This document shows positions 27,061 through 42,940 of a stretch of DNA of 64,000 bases, one piece after another. Source of the DNA: Raphanus sativus (lineage: Eukaryota > Streptophyta > Magnoliopsida > Brassicales > Brassicaceae); NCBI RefSeq assembly GCF_000801105.2, contig NC_079514.1, positions 49,046,515-49,110,514 of the forward strand. The letters are read 5' to 3'. The notes under the pieces are model-generated. The model was given only the letters and a program-made list of their open reading frames with translations, had not been told where the DNA came from and did not search any database. Each line of letters begins with the position of its first letter. Position 1 is the stretch's first letter. The position numbers and the translations under genes were made by a program.

Positions 27061-28615
27061 CCACTTATTCTACTGTAGAATGGTTTAAACAGCTATTTAT
27101 ATGGGTGATGTTGGAATTAAAGTTCATGATTTTAGCTGGTGATATACCGATGGACTTAGTCTTATTTGGTTCTATCTCTGCGACTATTAGTAGCATTTAT
27201 ATCCCCTTAGCGCGATTGTCTGTAGTATGCAGTTCTCTTACGGGTTCCATTCTGGATGTTGGTGTTGTGGTCATGTATCTCTCTTCCTGGTGGCAGGTAG
27301 AGAAAGTCATCGTCACTTTTATCCCGATGAATATGGATGTGGCGGGTTATGATTTTCCGTTTGTCCCTCGTTTGAATCAGTTTTCTATTCTAATATTTCT
27401 TCCTATATGGAGTGAATTGGATGAACAAGCTTTGTTGGTATTGCAGAGATCTTCCTCCTTTCGAATGTTTTTCTCTGCGTATGGTGCAGTGCGGTTTTAC
27501 ACTAGATGCGGTTTTGAAGAAGTTTATGATGCTGTGACACAATTTCATATGATTTCTTTTTGTGATTTGTATCACCATTCTATCCCTTATCTTGTTGTTG
27601 TTGATTGTTTGGCTGTCGATAGTCTCTTTGTATCAACAATTTGTTGGAGTGTAAACATATTTAAAATTAATTCAAGTTTGGTTTAATAAAAAAAAGAATA
27701 ATCATATATTGCATGTCTAAAACTTGAAACAGTCAAGCAGTTAAACAAATTGCATGCATAAGTCAAGCATGAAACAAGAGAATCTGACGCACAAAATAAA
27801 CAATGAAACCTAAATGATTTTACACATTTTTACGTTGAAATTTCTGATTAATCAAACCAACCATTTTTACTTTGGGTTTTTTTTGAATAAATGGTGTAAA
27901 GGAAGTTTAGGTTTAAAATACAAATATGGTAAATTTTCGCCTTTGCAAAAGTCCAATTAGTTTAGTTATTTACTCATGTTATTTACTCATATGTAGTAAC
28001 TTTTAAGCACAAATCTGCCGAGAGGGTTTTAGTCCATTATTAATTTTTGTTTTTGTTTTTTGAAGTTATCAAGAACACGTTTTCTTTCTTTAGCAGATTT
28101 ACTTCTATAACTGATTTCCTTTTTAGGTATCAATGACTAATAGTCACATCTGACCGCACGGCATGTGTAATTTAACTTCTATTCTCGGTTTATTCTCAGG
28201 CTCAGCATTGGTTTAGTCTTCGGTTTACGGCTCGGGCTTGGAGTTGTGAAGAATGATTAATGCTGTGTGTTTCGGTGGAAGATCATGGTTTTCAGTGTGG
28301 GCTTCAAATTTTTGGTTGAGTCCATCCCATTTTTATCAAGAATGGTTCATACTCTACAAATCATAAGAGCTTTCATACTTTTAGATACTAATAATATGAT
28401 ATCAATGCGGATGATTGGTTGGATCGAAGATGTAGAAATTCTGTTACAGAATTTTAGTTTACAGTTTTTATTGTTGTATATGTATATTGCTTGCAGTAGA
28501 AAAACAATACAACTTGTAAAACACTTCAATAATTTTTTTTTTACTTTTAATTTTCATTTTTATTTCCCAAATGAGACATCATTTTACAACAGTTAGCTTT
28601 GAAACAAGAATAGGA
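27061..28615. other. Intergenic DNA with an unassigned open frame
   Basis: A plus-strand frame of 193 codons is open at 27105-27686. The product is rich in hydrophobic and aromatic residues and lacks a motif I recognise; codon use is not convincing. It may be a decayed transposon end. No further gene is seen up to the LINE at 28.6 kb. Confidence 0.35.
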
Positions 28616-30690
28616 AAAAGAAGACTAAAATACATAAACAGAGAGACACATGAGCGTAGATGATTAAAAGATCATGTTTTCATCTGATGCAGTAAGAGGA
28701 ATTAGAACTGAAGAACCTGAACCAATTATGAATAAAAGATTTTTGTCCATGGTCTGAGCCCGTAACATGGCGCATGGTGTAACGAAGATTTGCTTGATCA
28801 AGACCTGCTAGCTTTGCTCTCAGCAAAGTAATGATTTCTTTTCGAAGAACATGAGGCTTGCGAGTACTGGAATTAATTCTTGAATTTCTTTCTTGCCAAA
28901 GACTATAGATAGTTGTCTGATATAGAAGGTGGCAGATTAATTTGAGCTTGCGGCTAGAGGAGCAACTCCGGAGCCAAAGAAGAGCTGCTAAGTGAGATGT
29001 GGGTGGTGACAACGATGGATAGAGAAAGAAAGAGAGCCACATCTCAGATGAATAAGAGCAATCAAAGAAAAGGTGAACACTCATTTCTGGAGCATTACCA
29101 CAGAGCACGCAGTCTGGAGGGACAGTAATTCCCCAACTCAAAAAGCTTGTCACTAGTTAATAACCGATCTCAGATAAGGACCCAAACAATGAAAGCCTGC
29201 TTTGGGATTCTCTCTTTGAACCAAACCGATTTATGCCAAGTGACTGGGGAAGGAGATGGATGAAGAGAAGTCCATTTTTTTGAAGCAGAGAAAATACCAG
29301 GGGTGCCATTTAAATCGTTTTGCCACAGATAAACATCATGACGGGTGTTTGAAGATGAAGGCGGGTCTTGAGTGAGGGTTTCTCTTAGAAGCCGAGCAAT
29401 CTGATGGCGACCCCTAGGTAGAAACCAACTTCCATTCGCTGAAGCTTGAGTCACTGAAGAGCTTAATGAATTCCAGTGACCATAGGACCAATCCCTCCTG
29501 TTAGATCAAGTAGAAGACCAGTTCCTGTCCAGTTATCAATCCAAAGAGAAGCATCATTACCTGATTCAACTTGGCAGAACAAGCGGGGGCGAGCAATGAT
29601 ACGAAGCTTTAACATTTGGCACAAGATCTAACTTCCACAGTTCTGAAAGCCAGAGGTCCAGAAGATTTTATTCTTGATTAATTTTTTTTTCAACCCAGCA
29701 ATCCAAAGAGCCATTCTTTGAAAAGAATAACCAGATGAGCTTCAGACCGATCACATAATAACATCAGCAAGTCTCCTCAGGCCTAAACCCCATGCTGGTT
29801 TTGGTGTGCATATTGTAGTCCAAGCAACCTTAGCTCAACGAGCATGAGAAGGATCACCCTTCCACAAGATCAAAGCATTACAGATTTGTTCAAGCTTGTC
29901 GAGACATGAACTTGGAGGTGGAAAAACGGATCCCCAAAAGTTTATAGTGCCATAAGTGACAAATTGAATGAGTTGGAGTCTTACTGGAAAGGAAAGATGC
30001 CGCACAGTCCAGCCCGAGATCCTTGCAAGAACCTTAACAATTAAAGGTGGTAGCCTATAGGTTTCGGTTTATGAGGCAAGAGTGGGAGACCAAGGTATTT
30101 TACCAAAAGAGAACCATGAAAAATGTGGAACTGAGTCGCCAGTTGGTGAGTGAGGCTTGAGTTGCTCTCATCCACAAAGAGTGAAGACTTTGCTAGATTG
30201 ATTGCAAGGCCAAAAACCCGATGAAATTCATGAAGAACATTTAGGATTCTTTGCAATAAACGTTCTGTCCCATCGAAGAAGATGAGAACGTCATCTGCAA
30301 AGCTGAGGTGCATAACTAGAGGATCAGAACATGCCGGATGCAGTATGAAGACTTGGGAAATTGTTGTCTTATCCAAATATTTAGATAGAATATCCATAGT
30401 TAGAACAAAAATCGTTGAAAACAGAGGATCTCTCTGCCGTAGACCTTTTCTACCAAGGAAGAATTCCACCAATTCTCTATTGAAGCAGAACGAATAGTGT
30501 AGAGTTGATATGCAAGAACAGATCTAAGAGATAAAGACATGGGGTAAATTGAAAGCCTATAGAATGAACAAACGCCCAATCAATGTTGTCAAAAACTTTT
30601 GAGATGTCTATTTGAAGGCAACCTCTCCTCGTGTGACCTGGTTTATCAAAGTACTTCACCAGTTTTGAGATGTCCAAGGATTACCGGTTT
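28616..30690 (-). mobile_element. 5'-truncated, decayed L1-type LINE
   Basis: Minus-strand frames, interrupted by stops and shifts, encode in order (right to left) QIDISKVFDNIDW, KGLRQRDPLFSTIFVLTMDI and LSFADDVLIFFDG of a non-LTR reverse transcriptase (FADD active-site box), then LVKYLGLPLL, then WHKSVWFKERIPKQAFIVW and CVLCGNAPEMSVHLFFDC of the zf-RVT region. The endonuclease part is missing. It separates BGLU30 from BGLU16. Exact ends were not resolved. Confidence 0.85.
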
Positions 30691-30865
30691 TTTTCTAACA
30701 ACAAAATTTGGTAAGCCTTTAAAAAAAGTTAAAATTTGGTAACATCAAAAACAAAGTCACCTCACCTCTCATCTCAAATTAATGAATTATTATTTTCTGC
30801 ACATGGAAAAGAAACGCTACGTATCGTATCATACGTAGACAACAAATTGAGAAGCTCATGATTTA

Positions 30866-34049
<3,184 letters not shown>

Positions 34050-34780
34050 AGCTTCTGTAAGAAAAAAAAAAAAATTAATCGTTTTTTATTTATAAGAATT
34101 TTGGTTTGTTAAAACTTTATAAGAGAAAGGGGAATGTTTGACTTTCATGATTTGTATCTATAAATAGAATTGATGGGAGGAGAAAGATAGTTGTATACGA
34201 TTTTCTTATCGTTCAAGATCCTATAAAAGAGAAGATATTAACTTAAGTTAATCAATCTGGGTCATCACAGAAAAAAGTAGTTGCAAAGCTAAGACGTGAG
34301 AATTGAGAAAGACAAACCCGCCTTTCTTTTTTTTTTTGGACAACCGCTAATTATTTCATCTGACAAAAATGAAAAAGATTTCTTTTACAAAAAGAAAAAA
34401 TGAAAACGATTAATGTCAAATATTTCTAGAATTATAATGCATAAGTGCATTTTTTTTTGAATTTTTTTTCTATGATTTTGGTTTAGTCTCTTAATATGAA
34501 ATATTATGTATATATCGTAGGTAAAATCGCTTTGCAGATGTGTTTTGTTGGGTGAAGTGGGTGGGCACAGTCTTTTGGTCAACGCCAAAAATGATTAAAA
34601 AAAGATCTATAAAGTTGTTAAATCCTCCTCTTTAACAAATGTTGAAGATATTCGTGTCGTTTACCAGTTTACCATGTGGTAATGCACTATTGTTTAAACT
34701 TTTGTACTATATTAATTGATTTGAATCCAAGAATGATAGTAAACAAAAAGTTTACACAACAAATATAAAACCGAATAAAT
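34050..34780. other. Spacer between BGLU27 3' end and BGLU16 5' end
   Basis: Holds the BGLU16 promoter; the minus strand reads TCTATTTATAGA near 34157-34166, a possible TATA box about 110 bp upstream of the ATG. No other gene seen. Confidence 0.45.
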
Positions 34781-36791
<2,011 letters not shown>

Positions 36792-36891
36792 NNNNNNNNN
36801 NNNNNNNNNNNNNNNNNNNNNNNNNNNNNNNNNNNNNNNNNNNNNNNNNNNNNNNNNNNNNNNNNNNNNNNNNNNNNNNNNNNNNNNNNNN
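36792..36891. other. Assembly gap (100 N)
   Basis: Exactly 100 N, the usual placeholder for a gap of unknown size. It sits between a BGLU27 exon and the inside of an LTR. Confidence 0.95.
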
Positions 36892-36978
36892 TGTAACCGG
36901 CCCATTAGGGTTTCAGACATTGTAACTCCCTATATAAGGAGTTCATATTCAACATTAATAACATACACATTCACAACA

Positions 36979-36992
36979 CGTTATCAGCACGA
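36979..36992 (+). promoter_or_regulatory. Primer-binding site, tRNA-Ile anticodon-arm type
   Basis: CGTTATCAGCACGA directly follows the LTR end CACAACA. It does not begin TGG and so does not pair with a tRNA 3' CCA end. Its complement, TCGTGCTGATAACG, agrees with positions 27-40 of plant tRNA-Ile(AAU) as I recall it except position 34, where the tRNA carries inosine, which pairs with C. Confidence 0.6.
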
Positions 36993-37074
36993 GTTAAGCT
37001 CAAAACCCTAACAAAATTCGTAGGTCACCCAAACCTTAAAAACTAGCCGCATCTTAAAACAGTCATATCTCCCT

Positions 37075-37560
37075 AACCGTAACGACCTAGACGGCGAGCC
37101 ACCTATCAATCTGAAGATCTCGACGAGACGAAGCCAGCGCCGCTAACCTCGCGAGGATCCGATCTCAGACGCGCCGGCACGCTCTATTTTAGTACGCGCC
37201 GTCAATTGCTCAAGAACCCTAATTTTAACGCAACTTCAAATCGATCGTTCTCTCAAACCATAACGATCCAAACGACGTTCGACATACCAACTTGAAGATC
37301 TTGAAGAGAAGAATCCATAGCCGGAAACCTCGCGTCGATCAGATCTCAGACGCCCCGCCAAACTCTGTTTTAGTGCGCGCCGTCAATTGCAAGAACCCTA
37401 ATTTTGACTCAACTTCAAATCGATCGTTCTCCTAAACCGTAACGATCCAGAAGACGTGCGACATATCAATTTGAAGCTATTGAAGAGGAGAATCCAACGC
37501 CGCAGACCTCACCTCAATCCGTGATCCGACGCGTTCTCTACGACAGCTACAAGCCGCGTC
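37075..37560 (+). repeat. Tandem repeats in the retroelement leader
   Basis: Three units of about 180 bp start near 37075, 37257 and 37436, each with ACCGTAACGA or ACCATAACGA at its head, GATCTCAGACGC in the middle of the first two, and GCGCCGTCAATTGC and AACTTCAAATCGATCGTTCT near the end. The third unit is partial. Confidence 0.75.
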
Positions 37561-38374
37561 GTCAAAATCAGAAACTAAACCTAAGGCTGCAAACTTCTCT
37601 TTCTAGTTTGTTTATAGCTGATTGTTTTTCTTATTACTAACTTCTCTTTGATCAATTTGTTTAAAGAAAACAAAGTCAGACCCATTGAGGTTAAAGAGAA
37701 GCCAAGGAGCAAAATCGATCGAGTTTAAGGAAAACAAAGGATCCCAGTAAGATCAATTGAGGTTAATATTTCCAAAGGAACCAAGGAGCGAATCGAGTTA
37801 ATCCAAAGGTAAGTCATCAAACACTAATTTTGATTGATCTGATTTTTATGAAAAATGTTTGAAGTTGAGATTAGAACTTTAGAGAACTCGTATACTCTGG
37901 TTGATTGAATCATTAGGTTGCTAGATTTGATATAACAAATTTGTTTAATAAACAAACCCTAAAGTTCATGAAATTTAAAACTTATAAAACCCCAAACCAA
38001 ATCGGATTATGAAACTCTTTAAACCATATCCAATTATTAAACCCTAATCTAAATCGGATTATGAAACTTATAAAAACCAAATCCGAATTGTGAAAACATT
38101 AAACCAAATCAGTTTATAAATCCCTAAACCAATCGATAGTATAAACCCTAATTTGGTTGATAGACCAAATCAAAAATTAGAAAGTTTCCATTTTTAAAAA
38201 GTTTCTATTTTTTAGAAAGTTCCCATTTCTAAAAAAGTTTCTTTTTATAGAATTTTTTTTCTGGAATTTCCATTTCATAGAATTTTATGGAAAACTTCTC
38301 TAAAATTAGATTTTAAAATCAGTCTCTCAGAACATATTACTAAGATCTAACTAGAGAAACACTAAATATTTTAG

Positions 38375-39243
38375 ATGTCGAATTCCTCCATCATAATCTC
38401 AGGAGAAAACTACTTGCAATATGTGCAATGGGCACAAGATATTAAAACCACACTTGAGTCTGATGAACTCAGTGAATGCATCACATATGATAGCATTGCA
38501 AGAGAACTCCTGAACACTCGCCATCATATTTGTGAAAAACTCAAAAGTCTATATCTGACTGATGATCCCTCAAAGCTTTGGACAGATCTAGAAAATAGAA
38601 ATTGTATCCAAGAGGTTATACATACCAAAGCTTTACGAGAATCGATCAACCTCAGATTCTGAGACTATAAAATTGTGGAAGAATGTAACTTTGCCCTACT
38701 CAAAATAGTTTTCGAAATGAAACTATGTGGTGAGGTAGTGACTGATGAAGATATGTTGGAAAAGACATTCTCCACCTTTCACCCTACCAACTTATTGTTA
38801 CTACAACAATATAGAGAAATGGGCTTCACTACCTATACATCTCTAATAGCAATATTGTTGCAAGCTGAGCAAAATCATGAATGCTAATGAACAGTAGTGA
38901 AAGAGAGTTTACGAGGCCAACTCCATTACCACCAGCTAATGCACTACCAGCCGAAAGGGCTGATCTAGAAACCAACCGTGTCAAGAGAGGATATGGACAT
39001 GGGGGATGGTCTAAGTTGTGCAATAATTATGAAATGGACAACCATTTGGCTAAGAGATGCAGAACTCCTAAGTATCTAGCTACTCTTTATCAGCAAAGCT
39101 TTAAAAGAAAAGCTAAGATGGTTCGGAAAGATGAAGGAAAATTGTCAAAGATGTTCTCATGGATCATGACAAGTGTGATCGTATGGATCACAAGAAAGGA
39201 TGATCCAACAAAGCATAAGAGAATAGATCACCATATGGAGTAA
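38375..39243 (+). pseudogene. Broken copia-type gag
   Basis: The frame begins MSNSSIIISGENYLQYVQWA and resembles the gag at 63.4 kb. Three lesions are seen: an in-frame TGA at 38660-38662, a frame change near 38885, and loss of the second cysteine of the zinc knuckle (CNNYEMDNHLAKRC in place of a CCHC box). Translation resumes in other frames (38675-38887 and 38881-39243). No full Gag can be made. Confidence 0.85.
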
Positions 39244-42200
39244 GACATGTTGACTCGACATCTAGCCCTTAGTGTTCTTACTTAGTTATTTCATACCTTA
39301 TTATTTTCCTTTAAACATTATTCACTTTCTTTGGTTGCTATCTTTGAAAGAGTCAATAAATGAAAGCTTTTATATCATAAACAAAACGTCCATTCATGTG
39401 AATACCCTTATGATGTACAGTGGATCAAACCACAGACATCTTAAGACACAAAATCCATGACCAAATATCCTATTGCCTCAAAGGTACACAAAGAGAGGAC
39501 GTGTACAATATAGAGGTCGTGTGCATTGTATTCACATTTGAGGCTATGTACACAAAGAGAGGACGTGTACAATAATCATTCTTATAAGTGAAAGACTTAA
39601 GAATTGATGAATGGATAGTTTCATAATGAATCCATGGGCAAAAGAAACAAAGTGTTTCTTTAAAGAGAAACCGCCCAAAGAAGATTGTATGATGGCAATG
39701 ACTACAAGTCTTGGTAAAGCTAAGTGAACTCACGTCTAAAAGTATTCAAATATGATATGTCCATGGGGATAAGTGTTAATCACTCCATGTAACATGGACA
39801 TACACAATATTGAAACATCAAAGGGTTCACAAGAACAAAGATAGACTTATCCCATTTGGATTAAACCAAAGATAAAGGAAAACATGTTACTTCAAAACGT
39901 CCAAGTGAATATAGATTAAAGTGCTCACGTTCCAAAGGGTTTGATTAACATTATATGATCATAGAGAATGTAGAAAAACATCTCATGACTCAATGAGGAC
40001 ACGAATATTCATAATGAAAGGACAAGAACAGAAAGAAAAAATCGCCTAAAAAGGCTACATATCTTTAAATGATTCACATTCTAAAAGTATTTTAAGAATG
40101 TATGATATGTCCATGGGGGAAGGATAAGAATAAAAAAAAAACCCACATTTTATTCTACATGGACATACACACACAAAAATGAATATTGATACCCATCCCA
40201 TTGATTGAAACGGGTCAAAGGCCAGACACACCTCATCTTAGCACATAAAGAAGTGCCACTTATAAATTCTATCGCTCCACCACAGAAATATAAGATGAGA
40301 GGATGGGAATAGATGTTGGATATGTTTTTATATAAGTTCCCCACGTTTCTAAATACCTTGAGCTATCCACGGACAAGTTGTTTAAAGCCTAGGTACACGG
40401 ATAGTCACCTCAGTGAATCCGAACATCCAACATTAAGGGGAAGCTGGATAATAGAAAATTATATGGAATCAAAACATCCTTATATTGGCAAGATCCTCAG
40501 ACTCTAGAATGAGTTCTAGAAGTCCATAAAGTTTATACAGAAGCTAGCTTATTACAATTGCCAGATTCCAATGACCCGAATAGAATGACTAAGTCATTTC
40601 TACCAGCTATGAATGCACCAAATAAGATTTGATGTTCAAGAGAACACAATCAAGCTGCTACTGAATCTAAACAAGTTAGATCAATAAGTTCTAAAGATAA
40701 GATCCCTCGGATATTAAAGAAAGGTGCAAATCCGTGGATGAGGGACTCCTAGACATAATCAAAAATGTACATGTACAAAACTAAAACAGTGATCACGAAT
40801 GAGGAAACCATAATATATGGTTGTACCTAAGGTACCTAATGATGCTTGGGACGCCAAGCTTCAGGGTATTGAAGGACATAATAAAACCTCAATAAGATAT
40901 GTCATGTCTAGGACACAAAAGAACAAACGAGTACTCGAAACTAATGATAAAATATGCGCAATGTAGCACTTGAGATCATGAGATCAATGAGGATCATGAA
41001 ACCCACGTCCACATGAATGCATTCAAACATATGAGATTAAGATCAAATAAGAAAGTAGACGTGGAGTTAAGGGAGGATAGGTCCCATAAGTACGGACACC
41101 TCTAGATGCTAAACCAGTTGGACAGAAAACAGTCTTTGTGAAAGAAATTTCTATGGCGAGATACAGTTAATGTAAGGCACGACCATATGCATAATATTAA
41201 GCATAGTCATGTGCACAAGGATTATCACAAAGACCAGGAATCAATTAAAAGGAGATAAGCTCCTTATGGTGGATGCAACAAACATTGAGATTCCTCGATA
41301 AGTCTGGCACATAAGAAAAACTTATACTTGCGGTTCAAGGATGTAAACCGCCTGATTATATAAGTCCACTGGAAAATATATATAAGTCTCAGAGGATATA
41401 GAGTTGTCTAATGCAACAAAGTTCTCGAGAACTAGAGTATACAAGAATATTTTGATCTAAAGAAAATATCCTAGGAACCTCTGGAGACACTTCCCAAAAG
41501 ACTATCTAAAGAAAGCATTGAAATGAATGTTTTGGGAAAGATTAAATTTGGGACAAACAAAGATTGTTTGGGACTACAAAGTGAGTATCTTAAATATACT
41601 TAAAGATGAAATCCTTGTGCATCAAATAAAGCATAGATTAAAGATGTCAAAACGATAGGTATGAACCATTATGTAAAGCTTATAAGGTTCATTGACCCTA
41701 AATGCTTACTATAAAGTCTATGGCTCGCCCCACTGTATGGTAACATAGTCCCATAGTCTATATATCTGTACATAGACCCATTTGGTCATAAGGACGACAA
41801 GAAAGTTGTGCCTTAGTCCGGATACAAGCCAATGCAAGACTCATGGTCGAATGGTTTTCACTTGGTCCGAGTACTGACCCATTTTATTCTAAGAAGGAAC
41901 ATGGTCATGAGACCATCTGAGATAGGTCACGGATCCTTTGATCCTAGATTGGACAGAGACATATTTCCTTGGTCTAGAAAAGACTCAAGGCACATCCGGA
42001 TGTAAATATTCACAAGTGAAACTATAGTTAAGTTTAAACTTAATACTATACATCTAAATAATTTCAAAGTGCAGTATGATCATATATGTTGTTAAATGAT
42101 CAAACCATGAGGCATTGGAAATAAAGCCATACATGTCCCTTGCCAAAAGTGCCATTGGCGCCTTGCCTTAATGTGTTTGTTACACACATCCGAACATAAG

Positions 42201-42776
42201 CATTGAACTAAGCTTATGTTATTTCTAAATATAAAGGCAATGGGACAGGATTGAAATATCCTTTTACTAATGTTTGAGATTATTTTATACTAACCAAACC
42301 CAAAGATGTGTTTGCTTGGTTTTGTTTTTGATTATGATACAGGTTATAAATTGGATCCATACATGGATAGTTCCCAAACAAGCAGTATGCACACGTTGGA
42401 AAACAAATATGAAGAAGTACGAGTCCAACCAAAGACATGTCAACCGGCTTCTTCACCATGTCTACATCAGCACCACGTCCATGAGACCTTCCTATCAGTC
42501 CAAGACGTGCACATTACGAAGACCAGCTCAGAGACTTGGCGTCCATAAAATTCCCACCAGTCTACTCATGCGCCAATCTCAGGAGCATATACGGAGGTAC
42601 AAATCAGGGGAAGTGATACATGTTGTACTCTTTTTCCTTCACCATGGTTTTGTCCCACTGGGTTTTCCTGATAAGGTTTTAATGAGGCAACACCAAGTAA
42701 TTGGTAAAGTGTATCACGAGCCCAAAAAGGATTTGGTATCTGGCGAACTCAAGATGGATTCAACATCCAGGGGAAG
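39244..42776 (+). other. Non-coding interior of the LTR element
   Basis: Frames are short and none resembles integrase or reverse transcriptase. Small repeats occur: GATATGTCCATGGGG with CATGGACATACAC nearby appears near 39757 and 40101, and ACACAAAGAGAGGACGTGTACA at about 39487 and 39549. The final 200 bp resemble the 3' leader of copia elements. Confidence 0.6.
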
Positions 42777-42940
42777 TGTTATGAACCGACTGGTTCAGAT
42801 GGATGTTTATCCAAAAGATACTTATTGGGCTTTGGTCCATTAGTGGTCCATCTTGTAACCGGCCCATTAGGGTTTCAGACATTGTAACTCCCTATATAAG
42901 GAGTTCATATTCAACATTAATAACATACACATTCACAACA

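Larger units (their letters stand above)
36892..42940 (+). mobile_element. Non-autonomous copia-type LTR retrotransposon, gag only
   Basis: The 3' LTR is 42777-42940 (164 bp, TGTTATGAACC to CACAACA), preceded by the purine tract CCAGGGGAAG. The last 87 bp of the 5' LTR survive after the gap (36892-36978) and are identical to the 3' LTR over all 87. Both hold CCTATATAAGG as core promoter. A primer-binding site lies at 36979-36992. A leader with tandem repeats follows, then a broken gag (38375-39243) of the Ty1/copia type. No integrase, reverse transcriptase or RNase H is recognisable in the next 3.5 kb. The copia-like 3' leader containing CCCACTGGGTTTTCCTGA is kept near 42655. The element moved recently but cannot have supplied its own enzymes. 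Confidence 0.88.

Noticed and set aside
42306..42843. Possible C-terminal pol fragment near the 3' LTR
   Set aside because: Two overlapping frames are open but show no RNase H or RT motif; only the 3' leader is copia-like.
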